Shown piece after piece: positions 1-9,069 of a stretch of 64,000 nt of DNA. The stretch is from positions 1,674,001 to 1,738,000 of the forward strand of contig CP129480.1 of the NCBI GenBank assembly GCA_030583885.1, given 5' to 3'. Source of the DNA: Anaerolineales bacterium. GTDB lineage: Bacteria; Chloroflexota; Anaerolineae; Anaerolineales; Villigracilaceae. The position numbers were made by a program, and so were the translations under genes. The notes beneath the pieces are model-generated. The model was given only the letters and a program-made list of their open reading frames with translations, had not been told where the DNA came from and searched no databases. Each line of letters opens with the position of its first letter. Position 1 is the first letter of the stretch.

Positions 1-11
1 AGGTCAATTTA

Positions 12-944
12 ATGATGGAGCAAAGCCAGGGCGAACTTGCCAAGATAACCCAGAGAAATACGGCAATTTCATCACATCTTCAGCAGGTGCAAAAACAGGA
101 TTCGGGGAGTGAAGAACTAAAGATGGCTTATGATTCCGCCCTGGATGCCCAGCAGAGACTGTTCGTCATGCGCGGGCAATTGGAAAAACTTCAAAACGAC
201 AAAACTTATCTTGAAAAATACAAGGCGGTTCTGGAGGCGGCAGTTTCAGGGACGGGTGATTCTTCAGCCTCGACCACATCGGCGGGGAGTCCCAAGAGTC
301 AGATGGCCGGGATCGAAATGATCGTCAGTGCCCAGGAGGCGGAGCGTCAGCGCCTTTCCCGTCAAATGCATGACGGTCCCGCGCAGGCGCTTTCCAATTT
401 TATTTTGCAGACCGAGATTGCAATGCGCCTTCTGGATGTTGACCCGGCGCAGGCGAAGGGCGAGTTGGGGAATTTAAAGACTTCGGCCATGAGCACCTTT
501 CAGAAAGTACGCAATTTCATTTTTGAATTACGTCCGATGATGCTCGATGATTTGGGATTGACGCCAACCTTGAAAAAATATGCTGATGCTTTTAAGGAGC
601 AGTCCGGCATGGAGGCAAGTATCACAGTCACAGGCACGGAACGCCGTTTCGAGCCGTATTTGGAGGTGATGATTTTCCGTGCCGTGCAGGAATTGCTTGG
701 AAATGCGGCACGGCACAGTCAGGGCACCTTGGTGAAGGTTCAGGTGGATCTTGGAAATGATCAAATTCGAGTGAGCGTGGACGATAATGGCAAGGGTTTC
801 GATCCCGAAACCCTTCCAGAAACTTCCAATTTGGGTTTGAAGCTTATTCGTGAACGTGCGGAAATGCTGGGCGGGAATTTTGAAATTGACAGCGCCGCTG
901 GCTCCGGTGCCAGGATATCCTTTTCAGTACCGGCAAAGAATTGA
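12..944 (+). CDS. DegS/NarL-type sensor histidine kinase (5' end probably outside the window)
   Basis: This is a cytoplasmic two-component histidine kinase of the HisKA_3 family. The first 75 or so residues look coiled-coil (rich in Q, E, K and L). The phospho-acceptor box ERQRLSRQMHDGPAQ places the histidine at about residue 120. The ATPase domain follows, with an N box ELLGNAARH (about 227-235) and a G box DDNGKGFD (about 257-264). No membrane segment is visible, so it probably senses a cytoplasmic signal or a partner. The frame stays open upstream of the first ATG to the window edge, so the true start may lie outside. No response regulator with an output domain follows. The nearest receiver domain is in TadZ, two genes downstream, which may be its target (inference). 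Confidence 0.85.
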   Translation: MMEQSQGELAKITQRNTAISSHLQQVQKQDSGSEELKMAYDSALDAQQRLFVMRGQLEKLQNDKTYLEKYKAVLEAAVSGTGDSSASTTSAGSPKSQMAGIEMIVSAQEAERQRLSRQMHDGPAQALSNFILQTEIAMRLLDVDPAQAKGELGNLKTSAMSTFQKVRNFIFELRPMMLDDLGLTPTLKKYADAFKEQSGMEASITVTGTERRFEPYLEVMIFRAVQELLGNAARHSQGTLVKVQVDLGNDQIRVSVDDNGKGFDPETLPETSNLGLKLIRERAEMLGGNFEIDSAAGSGARISFSVPAKN

Positions 945-1042
945 GCCCTTTTCGGCGCCGGATGGGCGACCTAACAATATTGTCAGGCTTCATTGCCGTT
1001 TGAGCCCTGCTTGTCCATAATATGCTTTTGTCATTTTTCTTG

Positions 1043-1048
1043 TATAAT
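1043..1048 (+). promoter_or_regulatory. Possible -10 box upstream of the tad operon
   Basis: A perfect TATAAT lies 54 bases upstream of the CpaB start, in the 157-base gap after the kinase gene. I see no good -35 hexamer at 16-18 bases, so the call is weak. The gap holds nothing else I can identify. Confidence 0.3.
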
Positions 1049-1101
1049 GAGCATGTTATAAGATAGATTGTCAATAACCTGCTCGTTGAGAGGAGAAGAT
1101 T

Positions 1102-2211
1102 ATGCGTCGCGGTCGAACTCTGATTTTGGTACTTCTGATAATCATAATTGGCATGGTGGTTGGGTTTGTTGCCATCCGCCAGTTTTTGTTTACCCCCCAG
1201 GAGGATGAACAGCCACAGCAGGTTTTTGTTGAGGTGTATTACGCCGCTCAAAACATTCCACAGGGCGGGCCGATTACCGAGGATGTGCTGGCGACGATGA
1301 GCATCCCCTCGGAAAATGTCGTTGCCGTCATGTTTACAAGGGAAAAATTGCCGATACTGCTTAACAATAAGGTGGCGAAATTTCCTCTTGACCAGGGTGT
1401 GGTGATTACCGAGGCCATGGTCAATGATGCATCTTCAGCGGTTCCGATCTCTGGTCCACAGTGGGCTTCCTTGATTCCACCTGGCATGACCGCGATGTCC
1501 ATTCCCGCCACCCGCCTTTCCTTATCCGGGTATGCGATCAATGATGGTGCGCACGTTAATATTAACGCCTGTCTCCTATTTGTGGATGTGGATCCCTCCT
1601 TCCAGACGATTTTGCCCAACCTGACTGCCGTCCTGACAGGAACCGGCTTTGGTTCCGTGACCGGGTCTGAAGGTACTGGTTTCAGTACGGAAGGTTTGCC
1701 GGTTCTTTCACTTGGTGTTGCCGCTGCGGGTTCGTCGCAAGGAAGGCTTGAGTTGGATCCCTCGGTTCAACAGCCCTATTTCGTGGTCCCGTCCGAGGCG
1801 CAGCGTCCGCGGATGGTTTGCCAGATGCTGCTTCAGGATGTGGTTGTGATGAAGCTGGGTAATTTCTCACTTGACCCCTCCGGCACAGCAGCGGCGCCGC
1901 AACAACAAACTTCCGATGCAGAGCAACAGCAGGCGCCTGTTGCTCCCGATATCGTTACCTTAATTGTGTCACCACAGGACTCGGTTACGTTGTCATACTT
2001 AATTTATACGAATGCTCAAATCTCCCTGACATTGCGTAATCCGACGGATCAGGCGCGTCAGGCAACAGAGGCATCCACGTTGCAGTTCCTGCTCAGTCAA
2101 TATAATATCCCTGTCCCTGCGAAACTGCCTTATGCCATGCAGCCCGCCTTGACCACCATCACGCCTCCCGTTTTACCGAATGATGCTCCGCCACCACCAC
2201 CCCAGCAATAG
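1102..2211 (+). CDS. cpaB: Flp pilus assembly protein CpaB/RcpC (SAF domain)
   Basis: This is the periplasmic or cell-surface assembly factor of the Tad (tight adherence) pilus. An N-terminal signal anchor (basic MRRGR, then a hydrophobic stretch to about residue 28) is followed by a SAF-type domain (about 45-110, beginning VEVYYAAQNIPQG), an RcpC-like region, and a low-complexity Pro/Gln tail ending PPPPPQQ. A good Shine-Dalgarno (gagaggagaag) precedes the ATG. It is the first gene of the tad block, with tadZ, tadA, tadB and tadC following on the same strand. No Flp pilin or prepilin peptidase gene is present here, so those must lie elsewhere. Length (369 aa) is somewhat above typical CpaB proteins. 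Confidence 0.85.
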   Translation: MRRGRTLILVLLIIIIGMVVGFVAIRQFLFTPQEDEQPQQVFVEVYYAAQNIPQGGPITEDVLATMSIPSENVVAVMFTREKLPILLNNKVAKFPLDQGVVITEAMVNDASSAVPISGPQWASLIPPGMTAMSIPATRLSLSGYAINDGAHVNINACLLFVDVDPSFQTILPNLTAVLTGTGFGSVTGSEGTGFSTEGLPVLSLGVAAAGSSQGRLELDPSVQQPYFVVPSEAQRPRMVCQMLLQDVVVMKLGNFSLDPSGTAAAPQQQTSDAEQQQAPVAPDIVTLIVSPQDSVTLSYLIYTNAQISLTLRNPTDQARQATEASTLQFLLSQYNIPVPAKLPYAMQPALTTITPPVLPNDAPPPPPQQ

Positions 2212-2243
2212 AACATACTTTTCATGATTGGATATCGTGTGAT

Positions 2244-3482
2244 ATGGCTGTAGATAAAATTCGGGTTCTCATCGTAGATGATATTGCAGAGACTCGCGAA
2301 AATGTACGTAAACTCCTGCAGTTTGAATCTGACGTGGAAGTTGCCGGTGTTGCGCGGTCAGGTAGGGAGGGTATTCAGCTTTCACAGGAGTTAGATCCCG
2401 ACGTCATATTGATGGATATCAATATGCCCGATATTGACGGGATTTCTGCCACGGAAGAAATCCGTCAAAAATCACCTCATATCCAGGTTGTGATTTTATC
2501 TGTACAAGGCGATCCGAATTACATGCGGCGTGCGATGCTGGCAGGTGCGCGCGACTTTTTGACAAAACCCCCAATGGGGGATGAATTGATTTCCGCAATA
2601 CGCCGCGCCGGTGAAATGGCTCACGCGGAGCGGGATAAGGGATCAAAGCAGAAGGGCGGTTCTTCACTGCCCGGCTCGCCAAATTTGATGTCGAGTCTGG
2701 CGCCTCTGACAAATGGGAAGATCATTACGATATACAGCCCAAAGGGTGGCACGGGATGTACAACGATTGCAGTCAACCTGGCGATCGCATTACATAATGA
2801 AGATACACGCACTGTACTCGTGGATGGAAATCTACAATTTGGCGATGTTGCTGTTTTTGTGAATGAACAAGGCAAGAATACCATCCTGGATATTGCCCCT
2901 CGTGTCGACGAATTGGAGCCCGATGTTGTTGAAGAAATTTTAATTAAGCATGAGGCTTCCGGTGTCCGCATCCTTGCCGCGCCTCAGCGTCCTGAAATGG
3001 CAGAGAAGGTTTCAGCTGATCAATTTGTCAAGGCCTTGCAGTTTTTGCAAGGGATGTATTCTTATATTGTCGTGGATACATCTCCGATCCTGACGGATGT
3101 CATCCTTTCGACAATTGATATAAGCGACGTCATTGTTCTCATCACCACCCAGGAGATTCCCGCCATAAAAAACACCCGTTTGGTGCTGGATCTATTCCAT
3201 ACAATGGGTGTTAAAAAGGATCGTATTGTCTTTGCAATGAACCGATTTGACAAGCGAATTGCAATCACCCCTGAACGGGTGAGTGAAAATCTTAAGCACG
3301 AGGTGTCCGTATCGATCCCGCTGGATGAAAAAGTGGTTATTACTGCAGTAAATCGCGGAGTGCCGTTCATGCTGGATAATAAATCCCAGCCGGTTGGTAG
3401 GGGTATATATTCACTGGCTGAGGCGGTTCGGGCGCGGTTGAGTGCATTAGAAGTTGAAAGTGAAGCATCTGTTAAACGTTAA
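2244..3482 (+). CDS. tadZ: TadZ/CpaE: receiver domain fused to a MinD/ParA-like ATPase
   Basis: This protein positions and helps assemble the Tad pilus machine. Residues 5-120 form a receiver domain that looks functional: acidic pair in VLIVDD, phospho-acceptor Asp at about 58 in LMDINMPD, and the conserved Lys in FLTKPP (about 108). Residues about 158-400 form a ParA/MinD ATPase with the deviant Walker A KGGTGCTT (about 167-174) and the switch-like VVDTSPILTD. In proteobacterial TadZ the receiver is usually degenerate, so an intact one suggests real phosphorylation control. It sits 32 bases after cpaB and 11 before tadA. The Shine-Dalgarno is weak; the start is chosen because the receiver fold begins at residue 5. 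Confidence 0.88.
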   Translation: MAVDKIRVLIVDDIAETRENVRKLLQFESDVEVAGVARSGREGIQLSQELDPDVILMDINMPDIDGISATEEIRQKSPHIQVVILSVQGDPNYMRRAMLAGARDFLTKPPMGDELISAIRRAGEMAHAERDKGSKQKGGSSLPGSPNLMSSLAPLTNGKIITIYSPKGGTGCTTIAVNLAIALHNEDTRTVLVDGNLQFGDVAVFVNEQGKNTILDIAPRVDELEPDVVEEILIKHEASGVRILAAPQRPEMAEKVSADQFVKALQFLQGMYSYIVVDTSPILTDVILSTIDISDVIVLITTQEIPAIKNTRLVLDLFHTMGVKKDRIVFAMNRFDKRIAITPERVSENLKHEVSVSIPLDEKVVITAVNRGVPFMLDNKSQPVGRGIYSLAEAVRARLSALEVESEASVKR

Positions 3483-3493
3483 GGAGAATTATT

Positions 3494-4939
3494 ATGTCGT
3501 TGCTTCGACGTATTGAACAAGGCCAGGGCGGCAACCAGCAGGGGACACCATCAGCACCGCCTCAATCTGGTGGCAATGAGCAGGCTGGAGGCGGGGGAGG
3601 AAGCGATTCCTCCCGTCTTTCATCTTTGCAGGCAAGAAGGGTCAGTGCCCCTGTTACTTCTCCACAGGCCGGTTCTTATTTTGATTTAAAAACCCGAGTT
3701 CAGAATAAACTGCTGGCTGAGATCGATCCGTCCATGGATGTTTCCCGGACGGAAGAGGTCCGCCGGACCATCCAGGGTTTATTTGAACAGATCCTTTCTG
3801 AAGAGAACATTGTTCTTTCACGCCCCGAGAGGGCACGACTGTTCGAACAGATTGCTGCTGAGATTCTTGGGCTTGGACCATTGCAATCGCTCTTGGAAGA
3901 TGACACGATTACTGAAATCATGGTAAATGGACCGAAAAATATCTATATCGAGCGCAAAGGCAAGCTCCACCGGGTGCCGGTGACTTTTGAGAGCAATGAA
4001 CATGTCATGCGGATCATTGACCGCATTGTTGCGCCGCTCGGCCGCCGTATTGATGAATCCAGCCCCTATGTGGATGCCCGTTTGCAGGATGGGTCTCGTG
4101 TAAATGCAGTAATCCCTCCCATCTCATTGGTCGGTCCAGTTCTGACTATACGTAAGTTTTCGAGGAATCCAATTTCAATCGACCAAATGATTCAGTTTGG
4201 CTCCATAACAAATGAGGCGGTACAGTTCTTAAAGGCTTGTGTGGAAGCCCGTCTGAATATTGTCATTTCCGGCGGTACCGGTTCCGGCAAGACAACACTC
4301 CTGAACGTGTTGTCAAGCTTTATTCCTTCTGATGAACGCATCCTGACAATTGAGAATGCGGCTGAACTGCAATTACGCCAGGAGCATGTCGTCACACTCG
4401 AATCAAGGCCGCCCAATATCGAGGGGCGTGGCGAGATCACGATCCGCGACCTGGTTATCAATGCCCTGCGTATGCGTCCTGAAAGAATTATCGTGGGTGA
4501 GTGCCGCGGCGGTGAAACCCTGGATATGTTGCAAGCCATGAATACAGGCCATGACGGCTCAATGACGACCGCCCACGCCAACTCCCCCCGCGATGCGCTT
4601 GCCCGTCTTGAAACCATGTGCCTTATGGCGGGCATGGATCTTCCAGTAAGGGCTATTCGGGAGCAAATGGCAAGTGCCGTGGATTTGATTTGTCAACAGG
4701 AGCGCATGCGTGATGGTACGCGTAAAGTCACAACCATTACGGAGGTTAGCGGAATGGAAGGTGATGTGATCACCATGACCGATATTTTCGTATTTGAACA
4801 AACCGGCATGGAAAATGGCAGAATTGTGGGCCGAATGCGGCCGACGGGATTGCGACCAAAGTTCATGGATAAAATCGACGCCGCCGGTATTCACCTGCCG
4901 CCGTCCATTTTTGGCATTGGCGAACGTCGTCGTTATTAA
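3494..4939 (+). CDS. tadA: TadA/CpaF secretion ATPase of the Tad pilus
   Basis: This is the GspE/VirB11-type hexameric ATPase that powers pilus extension and retraction at the inner face of the membrane. The first 55 residues are a Gly/Gln/Ser-rich linker. The N-terminal domain follows (about 60-220, containing [14 protein letters not shown]). The ATPase core carries Walker [10 protein letters not shown] (about 260-268), the Asp box [10 protein letters not shown] and Walker B-like [11 protein letters not shown]. The His box lies in TTAHANSP. Start ATG is preceded by aaggagaa. Length (481 aa) fits CpaF. It lies in the tad operon between tadZ and tadB. Confidence 0.93.
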   Translation: MSLLRRIEQGQGGNQQGTPSAPPQSGGNEQAGGGGGSDSSRLSSLQARRVSAPVTSPQAGSYFDLKTRVQNKLLAEIDPSMDVSRTEEVRRTIQGLFEQILSEENIVLSRPERARLFEQIAAEILGLGPLQSLLEDDTITEIMVNGPKNIYIERKGKLHRVPVTFESNEHVMRIIDRIVAPLGRRIDESSPYVDARLQDGSRVNAVIPPISLVGPVLTIRKFSRNPISIDQMIQFGSITNEAVQFLKACVEARLNIVISGGTGSGKTTLLNVLSSFIPSDERILTIENAAELQLRQEHVVTLESRPPNIEGRGEITIRDLVINALRMRPERIIVGECRGGETLDMLQAMNTGHDGSMTTAHANSPRDALARLETMCLMAGMDLPVRAIREQMASAVDLICQQERMRDGTRKVTTITEVSGMEGDVITMTDIFVFEQTGMENGRIVGRMRPTGLRPKFMDKIDAAGIHLPPSIFGIGERRRY

Positions 4940-4996
4940 GGGTTGCCCCATTTGTTCTGATATGCTTAAGAAATATGAATTGCTGGAAGGAACAGC

Positions 4997-5950
4997 ATGA
5001 CTTGGATTATTATCATCGGTGGCACAATATTAATCATCCTATTGACCATAGGTGTTATTGTTTCTTCGAATAGTGAACGCGTGTTGGTCGAAGAGCGTCT
5101 CAGTCAATATTTGGATGATGATAAAAAAAGCGCCGATCGTGAAGCGCAGCGTTATGTGCTCACGAATTGGGTGTCGAAACGGGTGGAAAAAACATCCTTT
5201 GGCGACCGGGTCGCGCGCGAGCTGGCCCGCGCGGATTTGAAGTTCAAGGTGGCTGAGTACTTTGTATTGATCATGCTTAGCATCGTGCTGGTTGGGGTGG
5301 TTGCGTGGTTTGTGGGGAATCGCCATCCGGTTTCCCTCCTGCTTGGAGCCATTGGCGGCGGTTTTATACCCCGATTCTATGTAAAATCACAGCAGAAACA
5401 GCGATTGCGAAAGTTTAATGACCAGCTTTCCGATATGCTTAACCTGATGGTAAATGGTTTGCGGGCCGGGTATTCAACCATGCAGGCGATGGAGGCGATA
5501 AGCAAAGAGTTGCCTGCGCCTATCTGCGATGAGTTTCATCGTGTTGTTCAGGAAATGCAGATTGGCATCCCAATGGAAACCGCCCTTGAAAACCTGCTTC
5601 GTCGCATCCCAAGCGAGGACCTTGATTTTGTGGTGACGGCAATCAATGTTCAGCGTGAGGTCGGCGGTAACCTTTCCGAGATTTTGGATAATATTTCATT
5701 TACGATCCGCGAACGTGTCCGCATCAAGGGTGAAGTGCGTGTTCTTACATCCCAGGTGCGCACATCCGGAACTGTGCTTTCCCTTATCCCGTTTTTTCTC
5801 ACTATTATTTTGTGGTTCCTTAACCCGGAATACCTGCTCTCCATAACCCAGGGCGGGATTTATTGCACCATTGCCATCATTTGCCTTGTCCTTGGATTGA
5901 TCTTCTCAAGCTACTTTATCATGATGCGTATTGCGGATATTGAGGTGTAA
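4997..5950 (+). CDS. tadB: TadB inner-membrane platform protein
   Basis: This is a GspF-like platform protein of the Tad pilus (T2SSF domain). It has an N-terminal membrane segment (about 3-22), a pair of membrane helices near 85-125, a cytoplasmic T2SSF domain (about 135-265, including NDQLSDMLNLMVNGLRAGYS) and C-terminal helices (about 268-312). The spacing from tadA is 57 bases with a Shine-Dalgarno (ggaagga) before the ATG. It is paired with tadC, with which it presumably forms a hetero-oligomer around TadA. Confidence 0.9.
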   Translation: MTWIIIIGGTILIILLTIGVIVSSNSERVLVEERLSQYLDDDKKSADREAQRYVLTNWVSKRVEKTSFGDRVARELARADLKFKVAEYFVLIMLSIVLVGVVAWFVGNRHPVSLLLGAIGGGFIPRFYVKSQQKQRLRKFNDQLSDMLNLMVNGLRAGYSTMQAMEAISKELPAPICDEFHRVVQEMQIGIPMETALENLLRRIPSEDLDFVVTAINVQREVGGNLSEILDNISFTIRERVRIKGEVRVLTSQVRTSGTVLSLIPFFLTIILWFLNPEYLLSITQGGIYCTIAIICLVLGLIFSSYFIMMRIADIEV

Positions 5951-5951
5951 T

Positions 5952-6920
5952 ATGACTACATTTATTGCAATCTTTGTTGTTGTCGTGATTTTGGGAGGGG
6001 CGGCTCTGCTTGTTGTGGTTGGGATGCGTTATTCCCGCCAGTTCCAGCAAAGCGGTGAGAGCGATCCGATCATGTCCCGCCTTGCCGAGGCCACCCAGCG
6101 TGGGGAGAATGTATCCCTAGAGGATATTGAATTACAACAGCCCTTCATGGAGCGTGTTGTTGTTCCAGTAATAAGAAGGCTTGGCGAATTTTCGACGCGT
6201 TTTACCCCTCAGAAGCTTTTGGAGGAAACCACCCTTAAGTTGGAGCTGGCGGGAAACCCCGGGCGGATTGATGCCTCGACCTTTTTGTCCACGCGTTTTG
6301 TTGGTGCGGGTGTTTTTGGCGGTCTTTTGCTGCTGATTTCATCCCTCCCGACGGTGGATTGGCCGTTTGGAAGAGTCGTTCTGGTTGTTGGCATCTTTAC
6401 TGCGTTGGGATTTTTCTTCCCGCAATTATGGCTGCAGAGTCGCATTAATGGCCGTCAAAATGAAGTACGTAAGGCGATGCCCGATGCTCTCGACCTGTTG
6501 ACAATCTGCGTGGAAGCGGGCTTGGGCTTTGATGCGGCGATGTCCAAAGTGAGCGAAAAGTGGGAGAATGAACTTTCGATCATGTTCGGACGTTGTATCC
6601 GCGAAGTTCAACTTGGCAAGACGCAGCGCGAAGCCTTGCGGGATATGGCAGACCGCATCGGACTTGCTGAGTTAACAAGTTTTGTGGCAGCTGTGATCCA
6701 AAGTCAGAGCCTTGGTGTAAGTTTGGCGAAGGTTTTGCGGATTCAGTCTGACCAAATGCGCATGAAGCGGCGCCAGTTTGCCGAGGAGCTGGCACACAAA
6801 GCCCCGGTGAAGATGATCATCCCAATGGCCTTGCTGACCTTTCCCTCGATTATGATCATTCTGATGGCCCCGGCCGCATTCCAGATTGCCGGCGCTTTTG
6901 GCCCGTTCCTGGGAAATTAA
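5952..6920 (+). CDS. tadC: TadC inner-membrane platform protein
   Basis: This is the second T2SSF-domain platform protein of the Tad pilus. A membrane helix at about 3-24 is followed by a helix pair near 115-165. The T2SSF domain then includes MPDALDLLTICVEAGLGFD and the hallmark QSQSLGVSLAKVLR, and a last membrane segment follows (about 290-315). I place the start at 5952, one base after the tadB stop and in frame with a longer reading that would begin inside tadB; the shorter start begins with a clean signal anchor. It ends the visible tad operon. Confidence 0.9.
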   Translation: MTTFIAIFVVVVILGGAALLVVVGMRYSRQFQQSGESDPIMSRLAEATQRGENVSLEDIELQQPFMERVVVPVIRRLGEFSTRFTPQKLLEETTLKLELAGNPGRIDASTFLSTRFVGAGVFGGLLLLISSLPTVDWPFGRVVLVVGIFTALGFFFPQLWLQSRINGRQNEVRKAMPDALDLLTICVEAGLGFDAAMSKVSEKWENELSIMFGRCIREVQLGKTQREALRDMADRIGLAELTSFVAAVIQSQSLGVSLAKVLRIQSDQMRMKRRQFAEELAHKAPVKMIIPMALLTFPSIMIILMAPAAFQIAGAFGPFLGN

Positions 6921-6967
6921 AATTTCATTCCCAATTCCGGACTGCCATTCTTTACCGAGAGGCAGAT

Positions 6968-7696
6968 TTGAAAAATTGGAAATACGTTTTATATCGTTCA
7001 TTTTGGAACGCGGTTGACCTGCTTTTCCCTCCCTTATGCGGCGGGTGCGGCAAGCCTGGTTCCCGCTGGTGTCAAGATTGCCAGCATCGCGTAAAGGCCT
7101 TGCAGGGAATTCTATGTGAAATTTGCGGTCTGCCTCAGGAAAAGTCCGGGATTTGCGGGACTTGTCTTGTAGAAAGACCGCGATATCGCGCATTAAGGGC
7201 GTGGGCGGTTTTTGACGAGCCGCTGCAGACCGCATTGCATAAGTTGAAATACCGCCGTGATGTTTCGATGGGGGATTCGCTTGCATCCCAGATGGTGCCA
7301 TTTGTTAAAGATCTGAAATGGCAGATTGACCTGCTCGTTCCAATTCCGTTGGGGAAACAAAGATTCAAGGAACGCGGATATAATCAGGTTGGAATGATTG
7401 CCAAGCCGCTTGCACTGGCGTTGAGCATCAGATACGCGCCGAATGAATTGATGCGTCGTAAAGAGACGCGTTCCCAGGTGGGCTTGAGCAGGGTGGAGCG
7501 CAGGGAGAACTTGCGCAATGCATTTCAAGCCGGGATGGGGGTGTCTGGAAAAACTGTTCTCGTGATGGATGATGTTTCTACAACAGGATCAACTTTATCG
7601 TCCGGCGCTGAAGCGTTGTATTCCTGCGGTGCCAACGATGTGTATGCGTTGACAGTCGCACGCGCATTGCCCCGCCACGGGTTGAGGCATGTGTAG
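6968..7696 (+). CDS. ComF family phosphoribosyltransferase-like protein
   Basis: The N-terminal part has a four-cysteine zinc-binding motif (CGGCGKPGSRWCQDC, about residues 22-36) with a further Cys pair at CEICG and CGTC. A type I phosphoribosyltransferase domain follows, with PRPP loop VLVMDDVSTTGSTL near residue 200. ComF proteins take part in DNA uptake in competent bacteria, but many family members have no proven role. The start codon is TTG, preceded by gagagg. It lies 47 bases downstream of tadC, so it may be read from the pilus operon; DNA uptake and pili are often linked (inference). Confidence 0.85.
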   Translation: MKNWKYVLYRSFWNAVDLLFPPLCGGCGKPGSRWCQDCQHRVKALQGILCEICGLPQEKSGICGTCLVERPRYRALRAWAVFDEPLQTALHKLKYRRDVSMGDSLASQMVPFVKDLKWQIDLLVPIPLGKQRFKERGYNQVGMIAKPLALALSIRYAPNELMRRKETRSQVGLSRVERRENLRNAFQAGMGVSGKTVLVMDDVSTTGSTLSSGAEALYSCGANDVYALTVARALPRHGLRHV

Positions 7697-7738
7697 CGTC
7701 TTGAGGTTGTGACTTAACATCCCAATAAGGAGGATTCG

Positions 7739-8302
7739 ATGTCCAACAAAGTGGAAGTTCAGACCCGCAACATCCGTTTGACCGAAAAGATCGAAGAGTA
7801 CGTGAACAAGAAAGCGGGTAATCTCGATCATTACCTGCCTTCCATTGATGAGGCGCGCGTGGAGTTGACCCACCATAAAGCTGCACGCGATGCCAACGAC
7901 CGCAATGTGGCGCAGATCACCATTTTTGGCAAGGGCTTTACCCTGCGCACCGAAGAGCGTGCGGACGAGGCCCTTGCCGCTTTTGACCATGCGCTTGATA
8001 ACATGCAGCGACAGATCGAAAGATATAAAGGAAAACATCACCGTGGACGCGGCGACGGACGTTCTGCCGCCGAGGTGTTCGAGGATGTTCTTGATGAAGA
8101 AACCGGCGAACTCTCCCCCCTGTTTGCCCGCAGAAAGAAATTTGTGCTTAACCCAATGACCGAGGATGAGGCCATTGTACAGATGCGGAACCTGGGCCAC
8201 GATAACTTCTTTATCTTTTACAATGCGGAGACGAGCAAGATCAACGTGTTGTACCGCCGCCGCAATGGGAGCTATGGTTTGATCGAACCAGAACTTGGTT
8301 AA
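7739..8302 (+). CDS. hpf: Ribosome hibernation promoting factor, long form
   Basis: Long HPF binds the 30S subunit in slow growth and dimerises ribosomes into 100S particles. The N-terminal S30AE domain (about 1-105) starts VEVQTRNIRLTEKIEEYV, and a linker rich in K/R/H follows. The C-terminal dimerisation domain (about 130-187) contains LNPMTEDEAIVQMRNLGHDNFFIF. Length (187 aa) matches long HPF. A strong Shine-Dalgarno (aaggagg) precedes the ATG. A strong hairpin terminator follows directly. Confidence 0.95.
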   Translation: MSNKVEVQTRNIRLTEKIEEYVNKKAGNLDHYLPSIDEARVELTHHKAARDANDRNVAQITIFGKGFTLRTEERADEALAAFDHALDNMQRQIERYKGKHHRGRGDGRSAAEVFEDVLDEETGELSPLFARRKKFVLNPMTEDEAIVQMRNLGHDNFFIFYNAETSKINVLYRRRNGSYGLIEPELG

Positions 8303-8307
8303 GGTGT

Positions 8308-8357
8308 GCGATAAAAGAAGAGGGCTGGAGAATTCTTCAGCCCTCTTCTTTTATCGC
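8308..8357. terminator. Bidirectional hairpin terminator between hpf and the lgt-like gene
   Basis: A perfect inverted repeat has 20-base arms (8308-8327 and 8338-8357) and a 10-base loop. It contains A- and T-rich ends suited to termination on both strands. It includes the stop codon of the convergent minus-strand gene. Confidence 0.85.
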
Positions 8358-9068
8358 TTTCATTCTTGATTCAATGGTAATGAAGCAGATTACAAGAACT
8401 GCCCATGCAAGCAGTTGTTCCTGTCTTAACCCGTTCAGGATGAGTGTGCTGTCTGCGCGGAACGTTTCGATGACGAGTTGCGAGAAGGCTGTCAGCGCGC
8501 TGAAGGCAAGGAAAAGAATTCCCGGGTGTGGGCTTTGCCTCCTGCGCCAGAGCCAACCAAAGATTATGAAGGCGGCGAGTGTTTCATAGATTTGAGTAGG
8601 GTGGCGGGTTGCATTCCAGAGTTCAATCCCCCAGGGCAGGTCTGTGATTTTTCCGAACGCTGTGCCTGCCGCGAGGCGGGTTAATCCCATCCCGATAGCG
8701 AGAATGCCGAAGAAAGGGGTGAGCGCGTCAAGCGTTGACCAGAGTTGCAGACCGCGCCTTTGACCGTAAATTAACGAGATGATCAAGGCGGCGGCGAGAG
8801 CGCCAGGCGGATCGAAGAGGTCGGGGTTAATCGAGACGATGCCGAGCGGACTTTTGATGAAGGCGGCAAAGTTTTGTAAAACGAACGAGATGCGTCCGCC
8901 GATGATAAAGGCAATCAGACCGTAGAAGGCGATATTGTTGAGATCGTCTTTGTCGATGCCGTGGCGCTCGGCGCGCTTTTCGGCAAAGGCCAGTCCGACC
9001 CATGCGGCGATGACAAGCAGGATCATGTGGCGGGGAGGCGCAAAAAGGTTCCGGAATAATGTGAGCAT
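8337..9068 (-). CDS. Lgt-like (prolipoprotein diacylglyceryl transferase family) membrane protein, divergent
   Basis: This is a 243-residue polytopic membrane protein of the Lgt family. It has the family motifs GGRISFVLQNF (about 57-67), RHPTQIYE (about 154-161) and the terminal helix signature QLVIETFRADS. Lgt attaches a diacylglyceryl group to the lipobox cysteine of lipoproteins. The position where Lgt enzymes have the essential His-Gly-Gly reads DPPGALA here, so activity is doubtful. It is the second gene after a TlpA-like thioredoxin (1 base apart), suggesting joint expression. It may be a paralogue with a changed role. The family call is fairly sure, the function is not. Confidence 0.7.
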   Translation of the reverse strand: MLTLFRNLFAPPRHMILLVIAAWVGLAFAEKRAERHGIDKDDLNNIAFYGLIAFIIGGRISFVLQNFAAFIKSPLGIVSINPDLFDPPGALAAALIISLIYGQRRGLQLWSTLDALTPFFGILAIGMGLTRLAAGTAFGKITDLPWGIELWNATRHPTQIYETLAAFIIFGWLWRRRQSPHPGILFLAFSALTAFSQLVIETFRADSTLILNGLRQEQLLAWAVLVICFITIESRMKAIKEEG

Positions 9069-9069
9069 G

